Shown: positions 31,109 to 41,620 of the stretch, one piece after another
How the letters are laid out: every line of letters begins with the position of its first letter
Numbering within the stretch: the stretch's first letter is position 1
NCBI GenBank assembly: GCA_037447655.1
Contig: JBBHKE010002140.1
Location: 60,001-124,000, forward strand
Reading direction: 5' to 3'
From: Zygnema cylindricum
Lineage: Eukaryota > Streptophyta > Zygnematophyceae > Zygnematales > Zygnemataceae
DNA: 64,000 nt
Translations under genes and position numbers: made by a program
Notes under the pieces: model-generated
Seen by the model: the letters and a program-made list of their open reading frames with translations, nothing else
Database searches by the model: none
What the model was told of the DNA's origin: nothing

Positions 31109-32859
31109 ATCTAGTACACACAAATATTTGGGGACCGACTAAAATGCCCTCACCGGGGGGGAAGAGATTTATGATGACTATCACTGATGATTGGTCTCGG
31201 TATTCCAAGGTGTATTTTTTGAAAAATAAGTCAGATGCTCAAGATTGTTTTAGACAATATAAAACATGGAGCAAAAAACTCCATGAAACTCCAATCAAGA
31301 GAATAAAAAGTGACAATGGTGGAGAGTATACTTCTAACCAGTTTGAGGATTTTTTGAAGGAAGATGGGGTCCAACACCAAAAGACAGTTCTAGAAAACGC
31401 GGAACAGAATGGGGTAGCTGAAAGGTTAAATACAACACTAAGTGATAGTGCTAGAAGTATGTTATCAGATAAGAAGATAGGAAAAAGGTTTTGGGCAGAA
31501 GCAATGAACTGTGCGAATTACCTCAAAAATAGAGTTCTTACTTCAGCTATAAAAGATCAAACACCTTATGAGAGATGGACAGGCCGGAAACCAGACATAT
31601 CTCACTTAAAGGTTTTCGGCAGTCAAGTATTTAGTCTAGATACAGATCGGTCTAATTGGAAGCTAGATCCTAAAGGAAAACCGCGATACTTATTAGGATA
31701 TGACGAGGATGTTAAAGGATTTAGAGTTTATGATCTAAAAATGGAAGATATAATCTTAGTAAAGCATCTAGTAGTTATGGATGAAGGAAAGTCTGTGGAT
31801 CCTTTCAAATATACAAAGTTTGTAAAAATCAGATTTGAGTCAGAAAATTCTAATGACTTTGAGCTTCCTAACTATCCTGATTTTAGAATAGATGACATTC
31901 TTGCAGATACAAATCAGACCGAAAAGAACTCGGCTGTGGAAACTCCAGTGACAACTCTACCCGAAGCGGAAGACGTGGTGGAAATTGATTTGGAATCAAG
32001 GGATAGGGGAGAAGCCAAGTTTGTTCGAAAGAATCCACGAGAACCATCTATTCCGGCCTCAGATTTTGAGGGGGGAAAGAAAAGTAGCAAAAGACTACAA
32101 GAAAAACAGGTTTATAACAAGGTAACTAAACTATCTCATCAAGATGAACCTCAAACTTATGGAGAGGCGATGACTTGTCCAGAAAGAAACCGGTGGAAGA
32201 CAGCCATCAATGAGGAGATGGCCTCAATTATGGCAGCCGATACTTGGGAGCTGGTGGATTGTCCACCTAACCGAAAACCAATCGGTTGTAAGTGGGTTTT
32301 CAAATTGAAACTGAACCTAGATAACACAATCGAGCGCTACAAGGCCACATGTGTGGCAAAGGGATCTACACAAAAAGAGGGAATTGACTACGAGGAAACC
32401 TTTGCCCCGGTGGTTAGATTTCCCTCCGTCCGCATACTTCTCAGCTTGGCAGCAGCGGAAGACATGGAAGTGCACCAGATGGACATCAAGACAGCCTTTT
32501 TGTATGGAGAATTGGAAGAGGAGATCTTAATGCGACAACCCGAATGGTTTGTGGAGGAAGGAGAGGAGAGTAAGGTATGCCGGCTGATTAAATCTCTTTA
32601 TGGTTTGAAACAGGCGCCTCGACAGTGGAATAAGAAGCTTGATTTGTTTCATACCGGTGTGGGATATATCCGGATCAACTCAGATCACTCAATCTATGTT
32701 TTCGAAGATGAGGAAGGTTTTATATTTATTGCAATTTATGTTGATGATTTGCTTGCTTTAAGTAAATCAATGGAAAAAATTAATAAACTGAGAATCGATC
32801 TTAAGGGGAGATTTGAAATGAACGATATAGGGGAAGCAAAATATATTTTGGGAATTTAA
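31030..32859 (+). pseudogene. Element F: integrase and reverse transcriptase
   Basis: A 609-codon open stretch in the shifted frame. The first integrase aspartate is replaced (HTNIWGP instead of HTDIWGP), so strand transfer should fail; the other two sites (KSDNGGEY, NGVAERLN) remain. Linker with FVRKNPREPSIPASDFEGGKK, then RT with [29 protein letters not shown] and YVDDLLALSK. It ends at TAA after KYILGI (32857), where C reads EMERDR. Confidence 0.9.
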
Positions 32860-32892
32860 GTAGAGAGAGACCGGAAAAGAAAAATTATAAGA

Positions 32893-33730
32893 TTGACTCA
32901 AAAGGAAGCAATAGGGAACATGCTTGAAAAATTTCAAATGGATAAAGCTAATAGTTGTACAACTCCAATGGAGTTGAAGAAGAAAAGTGAGGGGAGTGAG
33001 GAAGAAGGAGTCATAGTCTTAGACGAGGAATTATCTCCTTTAGAACAGAAGTTCATGCAGACTATTCCTTACAGGCAAGTAGTGGGAAGTCTAATCTATT
33101 TTATGAATTGTACCCGGCCGGATTTAGCTGCAGCTGTAGGAGTGCTGAGTAGAAGTCTAAATGCTCCCACTAAGAGGGATAGGAGGCAGCTAAGAGATTC
33201 CTTAGATATTTGATAGGAACTAGGGATCTATGGTTGCATTTGGGTGGGGAGAATACTTACATCACTACTTGGCGTGATGCTAGTTATGGTGATGCTCCGA
33301 TGAGGAGATGCACTTCTGGATATAAATTATATGTGGGTGATGGGGCTTGTTGTTGGAGTAGCAAACAACAAAAATTTATTGCTCAGTCCACCATGGAGGC
33401 TGAGTATATGCCTCTTGCTCTGCTGTAAAAGAATTGATGTGGGTCAAGTCTTTGCTTGGTGAGCTTGGTCACCTTAAGAGTGGTGTGCAGAAATTTTTTT
33501 GTGATAATCAGGCAGCAATAGCTATTTCTGCCAATCCTAAACATCATTTTAAAGCTAAACTCATGGACATTAGACTCAGCTTTGTTAGAGAGGAAGTAGA
33601 AAACAAAATAAACAGCTTAGAGTACCGACCAGATAGTGAGATGGTAGCAGATATGATGACCAAACCTGTGCCTTCCCCTAAGCTAATTTTCATCAGGGAA
33701 AAGTGTGGTCTGAAATTAAAGATTGACTAG
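32893..33730 (+). pseudogene. Element F: RT C-terminus and RNase H
   Basis: Three overlapping open pieces: 32893-33213, 33210-33428 and 33434-33730. The breaks are a missing base in the KRDWEAAKR region (about 33180) and another after MEAEYM (about 33413). RNase H sites read WRDASYGD (usual WSDASYGD), MEAEYM and CDNQAA. Confidence 0.85.
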
Positions 33731-33743
33731 AAAATAAAAAGAG

Positions 33744-34799
33744 TGTAGAAATTAATGGTCTTTTTATGTATTTTCTAGGCCTGAATAGAAATAAGAAAGA
33801 AGTCGAGGCAGTCTACCTCTAACTTCTCTCTCCAACTTCTCAAACTTGTCGCAGTTACTGAGAAATTGGAGAGGGAGCTAGAGCCATGGCTACCTAGGCT
33901 ATCCAGAGGTTTATGGGAAAATATATTTTAGTTAGGGGTTTAATTTACTAAAAGATATGTGCCAGCGACAGGATTTGATCCTGATACCTATCGGCCGGCA
34001 AACAGCCGGTAGCCGGTAGCCTTAGCCGTTAAGTCTAGAAGTAGTGTTACGTATTATGAGGTTTGATAATTATTTAAACATTTATACGTAGAAAAGTTCA
34101 TTCAACTATAACTGATTACGGGAGACATATTTCCAGTAAATGTAAAAGTACGGATTCCAGTACGGATACAAACCAATACCGCGCATTTAATTCTTTAGTG
34201 AAACGAATACCGCGCATGTATTTATTACGGTTACGATTAAATGTGAATTTAATCGAACGACCGGAATTAACGCTAAGATCGCGGAAAAGGGTTTCGGCGG
34301 TTTGTGGTCATCGCCACATCGGATAACACGTGGCGGAATGACATTGGATCGCGACATCTGCGAGGATTAAGGGAGCGAATGCGGACATACCACGTGTCGA
34401 CATTTAGGCCATGTCGTACAATGGCCGTACATAAAGTACACCGGCAGCTGTACTTTTGTGTACGAAACTGAAATCTGATTGGCTCCGTACATCAGTAGAT
34501 AGAGTCTGTGAGAGAGATAGGACTTAGAAAAATTAGAAGATAGGACCCTCTCTCCCAAAGAGCTTCTATACAAAAAGACAACTTTGACCCTCCATAACTT
34601 ACTGCTCAGGGGAGCAAATTCAGAGATTCTTTTTGCTATCGACTCAGGGGAGTCTTGTCTTCACAGGGGTGAAGTTGGTCAGAGTTTTTGTCTGCCAGGG
34701 TGGCAGTTATTTTTGCTAAAACACAAAGGGGTCAGGGTTATCCTAGAGGCTTTTTGGAAGCTGTCCACTCTGAGGACTTATAGAGGTCTCAGAGTTTCA
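33744..34799 (+). repeat. Element F: 3' LTR
   Basis: Ends in the canonical GAGTTTCA. It differs from the 5' LTR at scattered positions (a few per cent by eye). In this copy the leader ATG reads ATA. The tRNA-like module is at 33961-34044. Confidence 0.93.
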
Positions 34800-34804
34800 T
34801 GTCT

Positions 34805-35054
34805 CGTTCCCTTTCCCATTTTATGACACACTGCAGTACCCATCATCTGCCAACTTTGCTGAAGTAGTTGTTGCTGCAAGAAACCTTACTCCTCCAAATC
34901 GTAGTGGAGTTCTTGAAGGTGGACGTTTCACTTGTCCATTGACGATACCCCGAAATTGTTTTTCGCACAAAGTCCCCATCATCATGGCTTCCCAATAGAT
35001 GAACCCAGATCCATTGAAGGTGGACACCTTAGAGGGTGGGCCTATAACTTGCAA
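34805..35054 (-). pseudogene. Element E: Gag N-terminus
   Basis: Continues E's gag upstream of F: QVIGPPSKVSTFNGSGFIYWEAMMMGTLCEK, closely matching C's QVMGPPSRVPTFNG. In the adjoining LTR the start ATG has become ATA and the fifth codon is TAA, so translation from the LTR is lost. Confidence 0.85.
35035..35049 (-). promoter_or_regulatory. Element E: half-tRNA PBS
   Basis: AGTTATAGGCCCACC on the minus strand; two mismatches to the C/F/I version. Confidence 0.75.
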
Positions 35055-36052
35055 TTATGTGTCCTTTATTGGACTACAGAATTCAAGAAGCCTTCAAATT
35101 GTTTTTAACTAACCCACTTCAAGCCACAACTGCTACTGCCCAAGTAGGCAAACTGACAGTTTGACTGCACCCTTGTGCAAACTGGACTCCCTTGAGTGCG
35201 TAGCAAAAAGAATTATTAAAAACGACCAATCAACGGATAAGTTATGAGGTGGCAAAAATGGCAAATTATACAAACACTCAAAGAGAGAGGTGAGTGTCTA
35301 TCCAAAAATGCTAAGTCCTAACCCCTCTCACAATCCCTATCTACTGCATTATGAACTAATCAAATAACTGTAAAGTAGAGAAAGGTATTACGGCCAATGT
35401 TATTTCTGTACGGCTTGTGTACGACAAAGCCTTTGAGTGGACGCGTGTCACCCTTCCACTTGTCCGTATATTCCACGGAATTCCTGCGACCAAATGTTAT
35501 CCCTCCAAGTGGCGCCAGGTCATGCCACGTCCATAAACGCCAAAGTGACCACTCGCGATCTCGGCAGTGATATATGCCGTTCGATTAAATCCGACATTGA
35601 ATGTCGTCCGTCAAAACAAATATCTGAATCATTTGTTTCGTGCGAAATGACGTCCGTACTGAAACTTTAACTAGTTTTATGTTCCTTTGTTCACATTTTA
35701 GTTAATCGCTTTCAAGACCATGTACAAGTTTAAATATGTATCAAATCCTATGTATCTTAACAGACTTCTAGGACAGAATTGTTAAAGCTAACGGCTACGC
35801 CGTACTCTACCGGTTGGAGGATTGAGTCCTGTCGAACTCAACCTTTTGTTGAGAGTGACATAAGTCACTATTTAGTCCTGCCTTTTGAACTAAGGCAGTC
35901 ATGGCTCAACCACCCTCTCTATCTTTGAGTGACTACAACAAGTATCGTGGCTAGAGAGAGGAGGTGGAGGCAAGTTGTCTGCCCTTTTTTTTTCTTTTTT
36001 TACTGATTTATATAGACCTAGAAAATACTTTATAAATCGAGTAATTTCAACA
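35050..36052 (-). repeat. Element E: 5' LTR (1003 bp)
   Basis: Minus-sense TGTTGAAATT...TAATTGCA. Undisrupted partner of the split 3' LTR. The tRNA-like module lies on the plus strand at about 35778-35843 (B-box-like GGATTGAGTCC). Confidence 0.92.
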
Positions 36053-36450
36053 ACCTTCCTTCGGCCATCGCTTTCTGTTACTGTTTTTTGCCCTTCTCTT
36101 CCTGTATCCGGTGCCAAATTTGTGGTGTGGGTACTCTAAAGAAAGATTTTTACAAGACCTTTTTATTGGTGGTGAAAATCAACCCCATCTATTTTCTTGT
36201 TTTTACTAGTTGGATCTGCGTATTTTTGTCATTTTCCTTTCTTCCTTTTGTGGCCATCTTTGACCACGTTTGCCGCCCAATTTGGCTTGCTATCAATCAG
36301 CCATCCAAATTTTTGCAATTGTTGTTTTCATTCGCCAACATCAACTCGTTTTGTGGAGAATTGCTTTTTCGTCTACAACCTTCCTCCAACCTCGACTATA
36401 GCTCCTTGCTAAGCCTACTTGATTCAACCATGGCTCCTTGCTAAGCCAAA
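36053..36450. repeat. Tandem repeat unit 2 and start of unit 3 (right of element E)
   Basis: Unit 2 runs 36053-36377 (325 bp) from ACCTTCCTTCGGCC to GTCTACA; a third unit starts ACCTTCCTCCAACC at 36378 and fades by about 36450 (CCATGGCTCCTTGCTAAG). Aligns with 11350-11677. Confidence 0.65.
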
Positions 36451-36884
36451 TTGGTTTGAGTTTTTCATCCTCTATTACCCCAAATCTTGTCCTCTATGAC
36501 CCTTCAAAAACAGCATGCGTCTCGATCACCGTCTCCCTCTATTTCTGATCCCTCATGACTACGACTCGGGGACTCACTAGAGCCCCCTCCCTCTCGTATG
36601 CTGAACTCCTAGGCTGAGCCTCTCCCTCATTTGTTTTCCCTTCCATTGAGTCATTTGCCAACATAGCACGTGCACTAAAACCCTCCCAAAACTGCATCCG
36701 CTGCCACCAACTCAACTACTCATGGCACGTCAAACCACCACCGGCAACCACTCTTAATTCTATTCCATCCGTTTCTATATAACATACACTTTCACTTCCC
36801 CACACTTCCTTTTATCGCCCTCGTCAGCTTTGGGCACAATTCCACCTTCCACTTTCTACCCCTCTTTTAACGTTGCCATCATCA
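36451..36884. other. Unassigned CT-rich DNA, target of element G
   Basis: Pyrimidine-rich on the plus strand, with no ORF worth calling and no match elsewhere in the window. It ends at CATCA, the left TSD of G; the sequence resumes at 56060. It may be host non-coding DNA. Confidence 0.4.
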
Positions 36885-37842
36885 TACAATTCCGAGACCT
36901 CCATAGGTCCTCAGAATGGGCATCTCACACGAAGCTTGTAGTATAGCCCTGACCCCTTTGTCTTTCAGCATGAATAACTCCCACCGTGGTAAACAAAAAC
37001 CCTGACCACTTTCACCACTGTGAAGATAAGACTCATTTGAGTCAATAGCAAAAAAGTGTCTCTGAATTTGCTTCCGTGAGCAATAAGTTATGAAAGGTCA
37101 AAGTTGACCTTTTGCACAAAAGCACTCTGGGAGAGAGGCGGCTACCTACCAAATTTTCTAAGCCCTATATTCCTCTCTAAACCCTCTACTACTACAGTAT
37201 TGCACCAATTAGAACACTGTGTCGTAGAGAAAGGTACAGGTGTCGAAGTACTTTCTATACAACCATCGTACGGCATGGATGAAATGTTGACGCTTGCCAT
37301 ATCTGGATTAGTTCCCATATTATCCGGAGATGTTGCAAGCCAATGATGTCGTGCCACGTGGCGCTTGACGTGGCGGTGACCAAAAACCGCCAAAGCGCCT
37401 ATCGCGGCACCTATCATGGCCGTTTGATCAAAACCGACTTTTGATTCTAACTGTATCTATGTTACATGTTTGTTTGCGTCGTTAAATGAATTAATATAGC
37501 GGTACATCCTTAAATACTTGTCAAACCCTATATAGCTTAGCACTGATCCTAGACTATAGGATAAAGCTACCATCTACTACTGACTTGTCGGACAGTAGGT
37601 ACAAATCAAATCCTAGGCCCATCAATTATATTTTCGTAAACCTTCCATTATCTATTGCTTGTCTCTCTCTCTCTATACTACATACGCAGCCATGGTTCTA
37701 GCTCCCTCTGTAACCTTCAATTTCTACGACAAGCGTGGGAGCTGAAGAGAGGAGTTAGAGGTAGATTGCCATGGTTTGTTTTTTGCATTTTATTTTATAT
37801 GTTTAGACCTTGAAAATGCTGAAAGAACCATTAATTTCTACA
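36885..37842 (-). repeat. Element G: 3' LTR (958 bp)
   Basis: Starts (minus-sense end) TACAATTCC, a mutated TGCAATT, and finishes at TTTCTACA next to a polypurine tract reading AATAAGGGGAG. About 85 bp present in the 5' LTR (between GATTCTA and CTGTATCTATG, near 37447) are missing here. The tRNA-like module is at about 37545-37625 on the plus strand. Confidence 0.9.
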
Positions 37843-38658
37843 CTCCCCTTATTTTCTAGTCACTCTTCAATTTAACACCACACTTTTCCTTCCCAAAAAA
37901 AAAACTTAAGGGAAGACAGAGGTTTGGTCATCATATTTGCTACCTTTTCACTATCTGGTTTATACTATAAACTGATTATTTTGTCTTCTACCTTCTCCCT
38001 AACGAAGCTAAGTCTAATGTCTATAGGTTTGGCTTTAAAGTGGTGTTTAGGATTGGTAGAAATGGCAATGGTTGCGTGATTATCACAAAACCCTTTTTGA
38101 ACACCACACTTAAGATAACTAAGCTCACCAAGCAAAGACTTGACCCACATTAATTCTTTTAAAGCAGAGCAAGAGGCCATGAACTCAGTCTCCATGGTGG
38201 ACTGAGCAATGACCTTTTGGTGCTTACTGCTCCAACAGCAAGCCCCATCACCCAAATAAAATACATACCCAAAATTGAATCTCCACATAAGAGCATCCCC
38301 ATAGCTGGCATCACTCCAACTTGTGATGTCAGTATTGTTCCCACCCAAATGTAACCATAGATCTCTAGTCCCTCTATGAGATATATAAAGACTCTCTTAG
38401 CTGCCTCCGAATATTTTTTAGTGGGAGCATTGAGATTCCTACAGCTGCAGCTATGTCCAGCCGGGTACAATTTAAAAAATATATTAGGCTTTCCACTACT
38501 TGTTTATAAGGAACTGTCTGCAAAAATCTTTTCTCTTCACGGCCAAACTCATCATCTAAGATTATAACTCCCTCTTCCACACTCCCCTCACTTCCCTTTT
38601 TTAGTTCTATTGCAATGGTAAAACCATTAGCCTTGTCTATTTGGAATCTCTCTAACAT
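37843..38658 (-). pseudogene. Element G: RT C-terminus and RNase H
   Basis: 38374-38658 reads MLERFQIDKANGFT through SLIYFLNCTRLDIAAAVG (usual TRPDI). 37965-38348 holds the RNase H sites WSDASYGDA, METEFMA and CDNHATIAI (usual CDNQAA). The two are in different frames, and the C-terminal tail is lost at a stop near 37965. Confidence 0.82.
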
Positions 38659-39467
38659 GTTTCTGTGGCCTCTTTTTGAGTTAATCTGATTATCTTTTTA
38701 TCTTTGTCTCTCTCTATCTGAATTCCTAGAATGTACCTTCCTTCACCCATATCGTTCATCTCAAATCTACCTTTTAGGTCCGTTTTCAACTTATTTATTT
38801 TATCCATAGATTTACTTAAGAGAAGCTAATCATCAATATAAATTGCAATAAATATAATTCTTTCCTTATCTTCAAACAAATAAATGGAATTATCTGAGCT
38901 GATATGAATGTGTCCCAAACTTGTAAGAAAATCATCGAGCTTCTTATTCCATTGCCGAGGCACCTGTTTGAGCCCCTACAAAGATTTGATCAACTGATAA
39001 ACCTTGCTATTCTCCCTTTTCTCCACAAATTCTTCGGGGTGTCGCATAAAGATCTCCTCTTCCATCTCTCGATGTACGACGGCCGTCTTGATGTATATCT
39101 GATGTACTTCCATGTCTTCTGCTGCTGCTAGACTGAGAAGTATCCAGTACGAGGGAAACCTGACAACGGGGGCAAATGTCTCCTTGTAGTCAATTCCCTC
39201 TTTCTGGGTAAATCCCTTTCGCTACTAACCGAGCCTTGTAGCGCTCAATGGTGTTTTTTGTGCTGAGTTTCTATTTATATACCCACTTACACCTGATTGG
39301 TTTTTTGTCAAAAGGACAATCCACCCATTCCCATGTATCGGCTCCCATAATCGAAGCCATCTCCTCATTTATTGTTGTCTCACACCGGTTCCTCTCAAGA
39401 GAGCTCATCACCTCACCATAAGTCTGGGTTCATTTGGGTGAGACAGTTTGGTTACCTTGTTGTTAAC
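38659..39467 (-). pseudogene. Element G: RT core, heavily decayed
   Basis: No long ORF, but minus-strand translation in mixed frames gives LYGLKQ-like, PRQWNKKLDDFLT, the first-aspartate segment (HQ..IKTAV) and a YVDD-region remnant reading YIDD near 38840. It is cut at 39467 by H, which leaves TSD TTAAC. Confidence 0.7.
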
Positions 39468-40205
39468 TGTTGTTCTGAGACAAGTGTTGGTACTGAAGAT
39501 GAAGAAGATGCAGCAGTAGTCATCGTAGAACAAATCAAGAGAGGAAGCTTCCACAAATACCGATGCCTGAACAGCAACTTTGACAGACTATAACTTTCAG
39601 AAAAATACTCTAAACGTCCTGAAAATTTGCCACAATGTAGATAACATATACAGGAACACACACACAAAATATCAATCAATTCCGCTTACAAATCTGTGAG
39701 ATATGTAGAAATGAAATTACATAAAACTGAGTGTACAGTTTTCATATCATTTGTTCCTAATGATCAAATTCACTAAGTCCTACTTTTATACACCGAAACT
39801 ACACTAAGCTGTACGGAGGCATTCCAGCCGTACATCTAACATTCTATCACAAATATTTACACCGAAGTTCAGACAACGTAAAGTGATAATGATCTAGTCA
39901 CGCCTCGTCACTATTTGTTGGCGGCGGCTGTCAGCGGTCCGATTAGAGGATTTGGCACCGTAGAATTGACTTCACGAAGTCCAGTGGTCCTGCCGAATTT
40001 CCGTACGTCCACGGAGGACATACTCACGCATTCTCCCAAGTGACGACACGTGTCCCAAGTGTGAATGAACCGTGAACTCCCAACTTCACTGTCACACTAA
40101 TTTCGGTAAGTACTGAACCGAACTCAACCAAAAATAGCTTAAGTCCTAAACAGCTCTCTCTCACAGCTGAGGCATAAAGAGGACTAAAGCTTTCTAAAAA
40201 CAACA
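39468..40205 (-). repeat. Element H: 3' LTR (738 bp)
   Basis: TGTTGTTTTTAGAAAGC...AGAACAACA on the minus strand. TATAAAA followed by GTAGGACTTAG lies near 39773-39790. Contains the Gag leader MTTAASSSSSVPTLVSEQ. Confidence 0.93.
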
Positions 40206-40228
40206 CTCCCCTAAAGCTTTAGACTCTG

Positions 40229-40657
40229 CTAGTCACTCAGTCCACATGCCTCTCTACAGAACTTCAATTTGGGAGCAGGTAAGGGTTTCGTCATCATATC
40301 AGCCACCATTTGCTCATCCGGTAAATAACTCAACTTCAAGACTTTTCCCATCACCTTTTCTCTTACAAAGTGTAGCTTGATATCAATGTGCTTACTCTTA
40401 AAGTGATGACTGGGATTAGATGCAATAGCGATTGCTGCCTGATTATCACACCACACTATCTGTGGTCCAGATTGCATAAAGAGAAGCTCTTGGAGAAGAG
40501 ACTTTACCCAAAGTAACTCTTTAACTGCCGAGCTGGCAGCCATGTACTCAGCCTCCATGGTAGACTGAGCCGTTACCTTCTGAAGTTTGCTGCTCCAGCA
40601 GCAAGTTCCACTTCCGATCTTCAAAATGTATTCGGTGGTGGAGCATCGGCTCGGCAT
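40229..40657 (-). pseudogene. Element H: RNase H domain
   Basis: A 142-codon open piece: the MPSRCSTTEYI segment (the WSDASYGD site is just upstream in frame), MEAEYMA, WCDNQAAIAIA, HHFKSKHIDIKLHFVREKV and the natural C-terminus CREACGLSD. Confidence 0.85.
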
Positions 40658-40768
40658 ATCTCCGTAGCTTGCATCGCTCCATGTATGAATTTTGACTTCC
40701 TCTCCACCGAGAGAGAGTCTAAGATTTCGAGTTCCTGCAAGATAACGAAGAACTCTCTTTGCTGCCTC

Positions 40769-41620
40769 TTAGTCTGATTTCCTTGGATTCTGAAGGCTTC
40801 GGCTTAAGGCTCCAACCGCTGCTGCGATGTCGGGACGAGTACAATTCATGAAATAAATGAGGCTTCCGACAATCTGCCTGTAAGGAATGGAGGACATAGA
40901 ATCTGCCTCCCCTGAATCTAAGAAACCATCAACCAAAACACCACCATCCATTTCCGTGCCTTCCAATTTCTGCCTGAATTCCATAGGAGTGGCACTCCCC
41001 TTTGCGTCCGACATGCCAAACTTTTCTAACATGTTCTTGATTGCTTCCTTTTGAGTTAAATAAATAATTTTCTGTTTCCTGTCTCTTTCTACTTGAATTC
41101 CTAGAATATACTTAGCCTCACCCAAGTCTTTCATTTCAAACCGGGAATTCAAAGCTGATTTTATTTTATTAATCTCATTGATGGATTTGCTAATTAGTAG
41201 CAAATCATCTACATAAACTGCCACATAAATCACTCCATCATCACCTTGCATTACATAGACTGAGTGATCTGAACTGATCCTGGTAAAGCCTAGATTGGTT
41301 AAAAACTCATCTAATTTCAGGTTCTATTGCCTCGGAGCCTGTTTCAGACCATAAAGGGACTTCAACAGTTTACAGACCAGATTTTCTTTCCCTTTTTCTG
41401 CATACATCTCTGGCTGCTTCATATAAATTACTTCCTCCAAATCACCATGCAAGAAAGCTGTCTTAACATCCATCTGATGCAATTCCATATCTTCTATTGC
41501 AGCAAGAGATAGCAAAACTCTAACAGTAGGAAAGCGAACCACAGGAGAGAAGGTCTCTTCATAGTCAATTCCCTCCTTTTGGCTAAATCCCTTAGCAACC
41601 AGTCTAGCTATATCTTTCAA
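40769..41620 (-). pseudogene. Element H: reverse transcriptase
   Basis: 41324-41620 reads [43 protein letters not shown] and [10 protein letters not shown], then TAG in place of the Trp codon of QWN. 40769-41251 then gives VYVDDLLLISKS (catalytic YVDD intact) to RSLQNPRKSD and a second TAG, again in place of a Trp codon (DWEAAKR in C). It is separated from the linker by a frameshift at ERYKARL (about 41610). Confidence 0.87.

Larger units (their letters stand above)
28338..34799 (+). mobile_element. Element F: Ty1/copia retrotransposon inside element E gag
   Basis: Clade-1 element in the opposite direction to its host. LTRs 28338-29394 (1057 bp) and 33744-34799 (1056 bp), TGTAGAAATT...GAGTTTCA. 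Perfect TSD TGTCT (28333-28337 and 34800-34804). Full domain set, but with one stop, three frameshifts and lost catalytic residues, so non-autonomous. Confidence 0.96.
11678..36052 (-). mobile_element. Element E: clade-1 Ty1/copia retrotransposon split by nested insertions
   Basis: Read on the minus strand: 5' LTR 35050-36052, gag 34805-35049, interruption by F (28338-34799), rest of gag-pol 28332-24244, then a 3' LTR in two pieces (23735-24230 and 11678-12188) split by D. Flanks are GTCTT (11673-11677) and ACCTT (36053-36057), a decayed TSD (3/5). Joining the flanks restores the tandem-repeat boundary, supporting the reading. It is the oldest layer here; its LTRs look about 90% identical by eye. 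Confidence 0.9.

Noticed and set aside
36451-36884. A host gene exon in the CT-rich spacer
   Set aside because: No long ORF, no recognisable peptide and no convincing splice context; left as unassigned.
36885-37842. A host promoter (G-box, CCAAT, TATA-like words)
   Set aside because: The segment is an LTR with a matching partner at 55017-56059; its promoter words belong to the retrotransposon.
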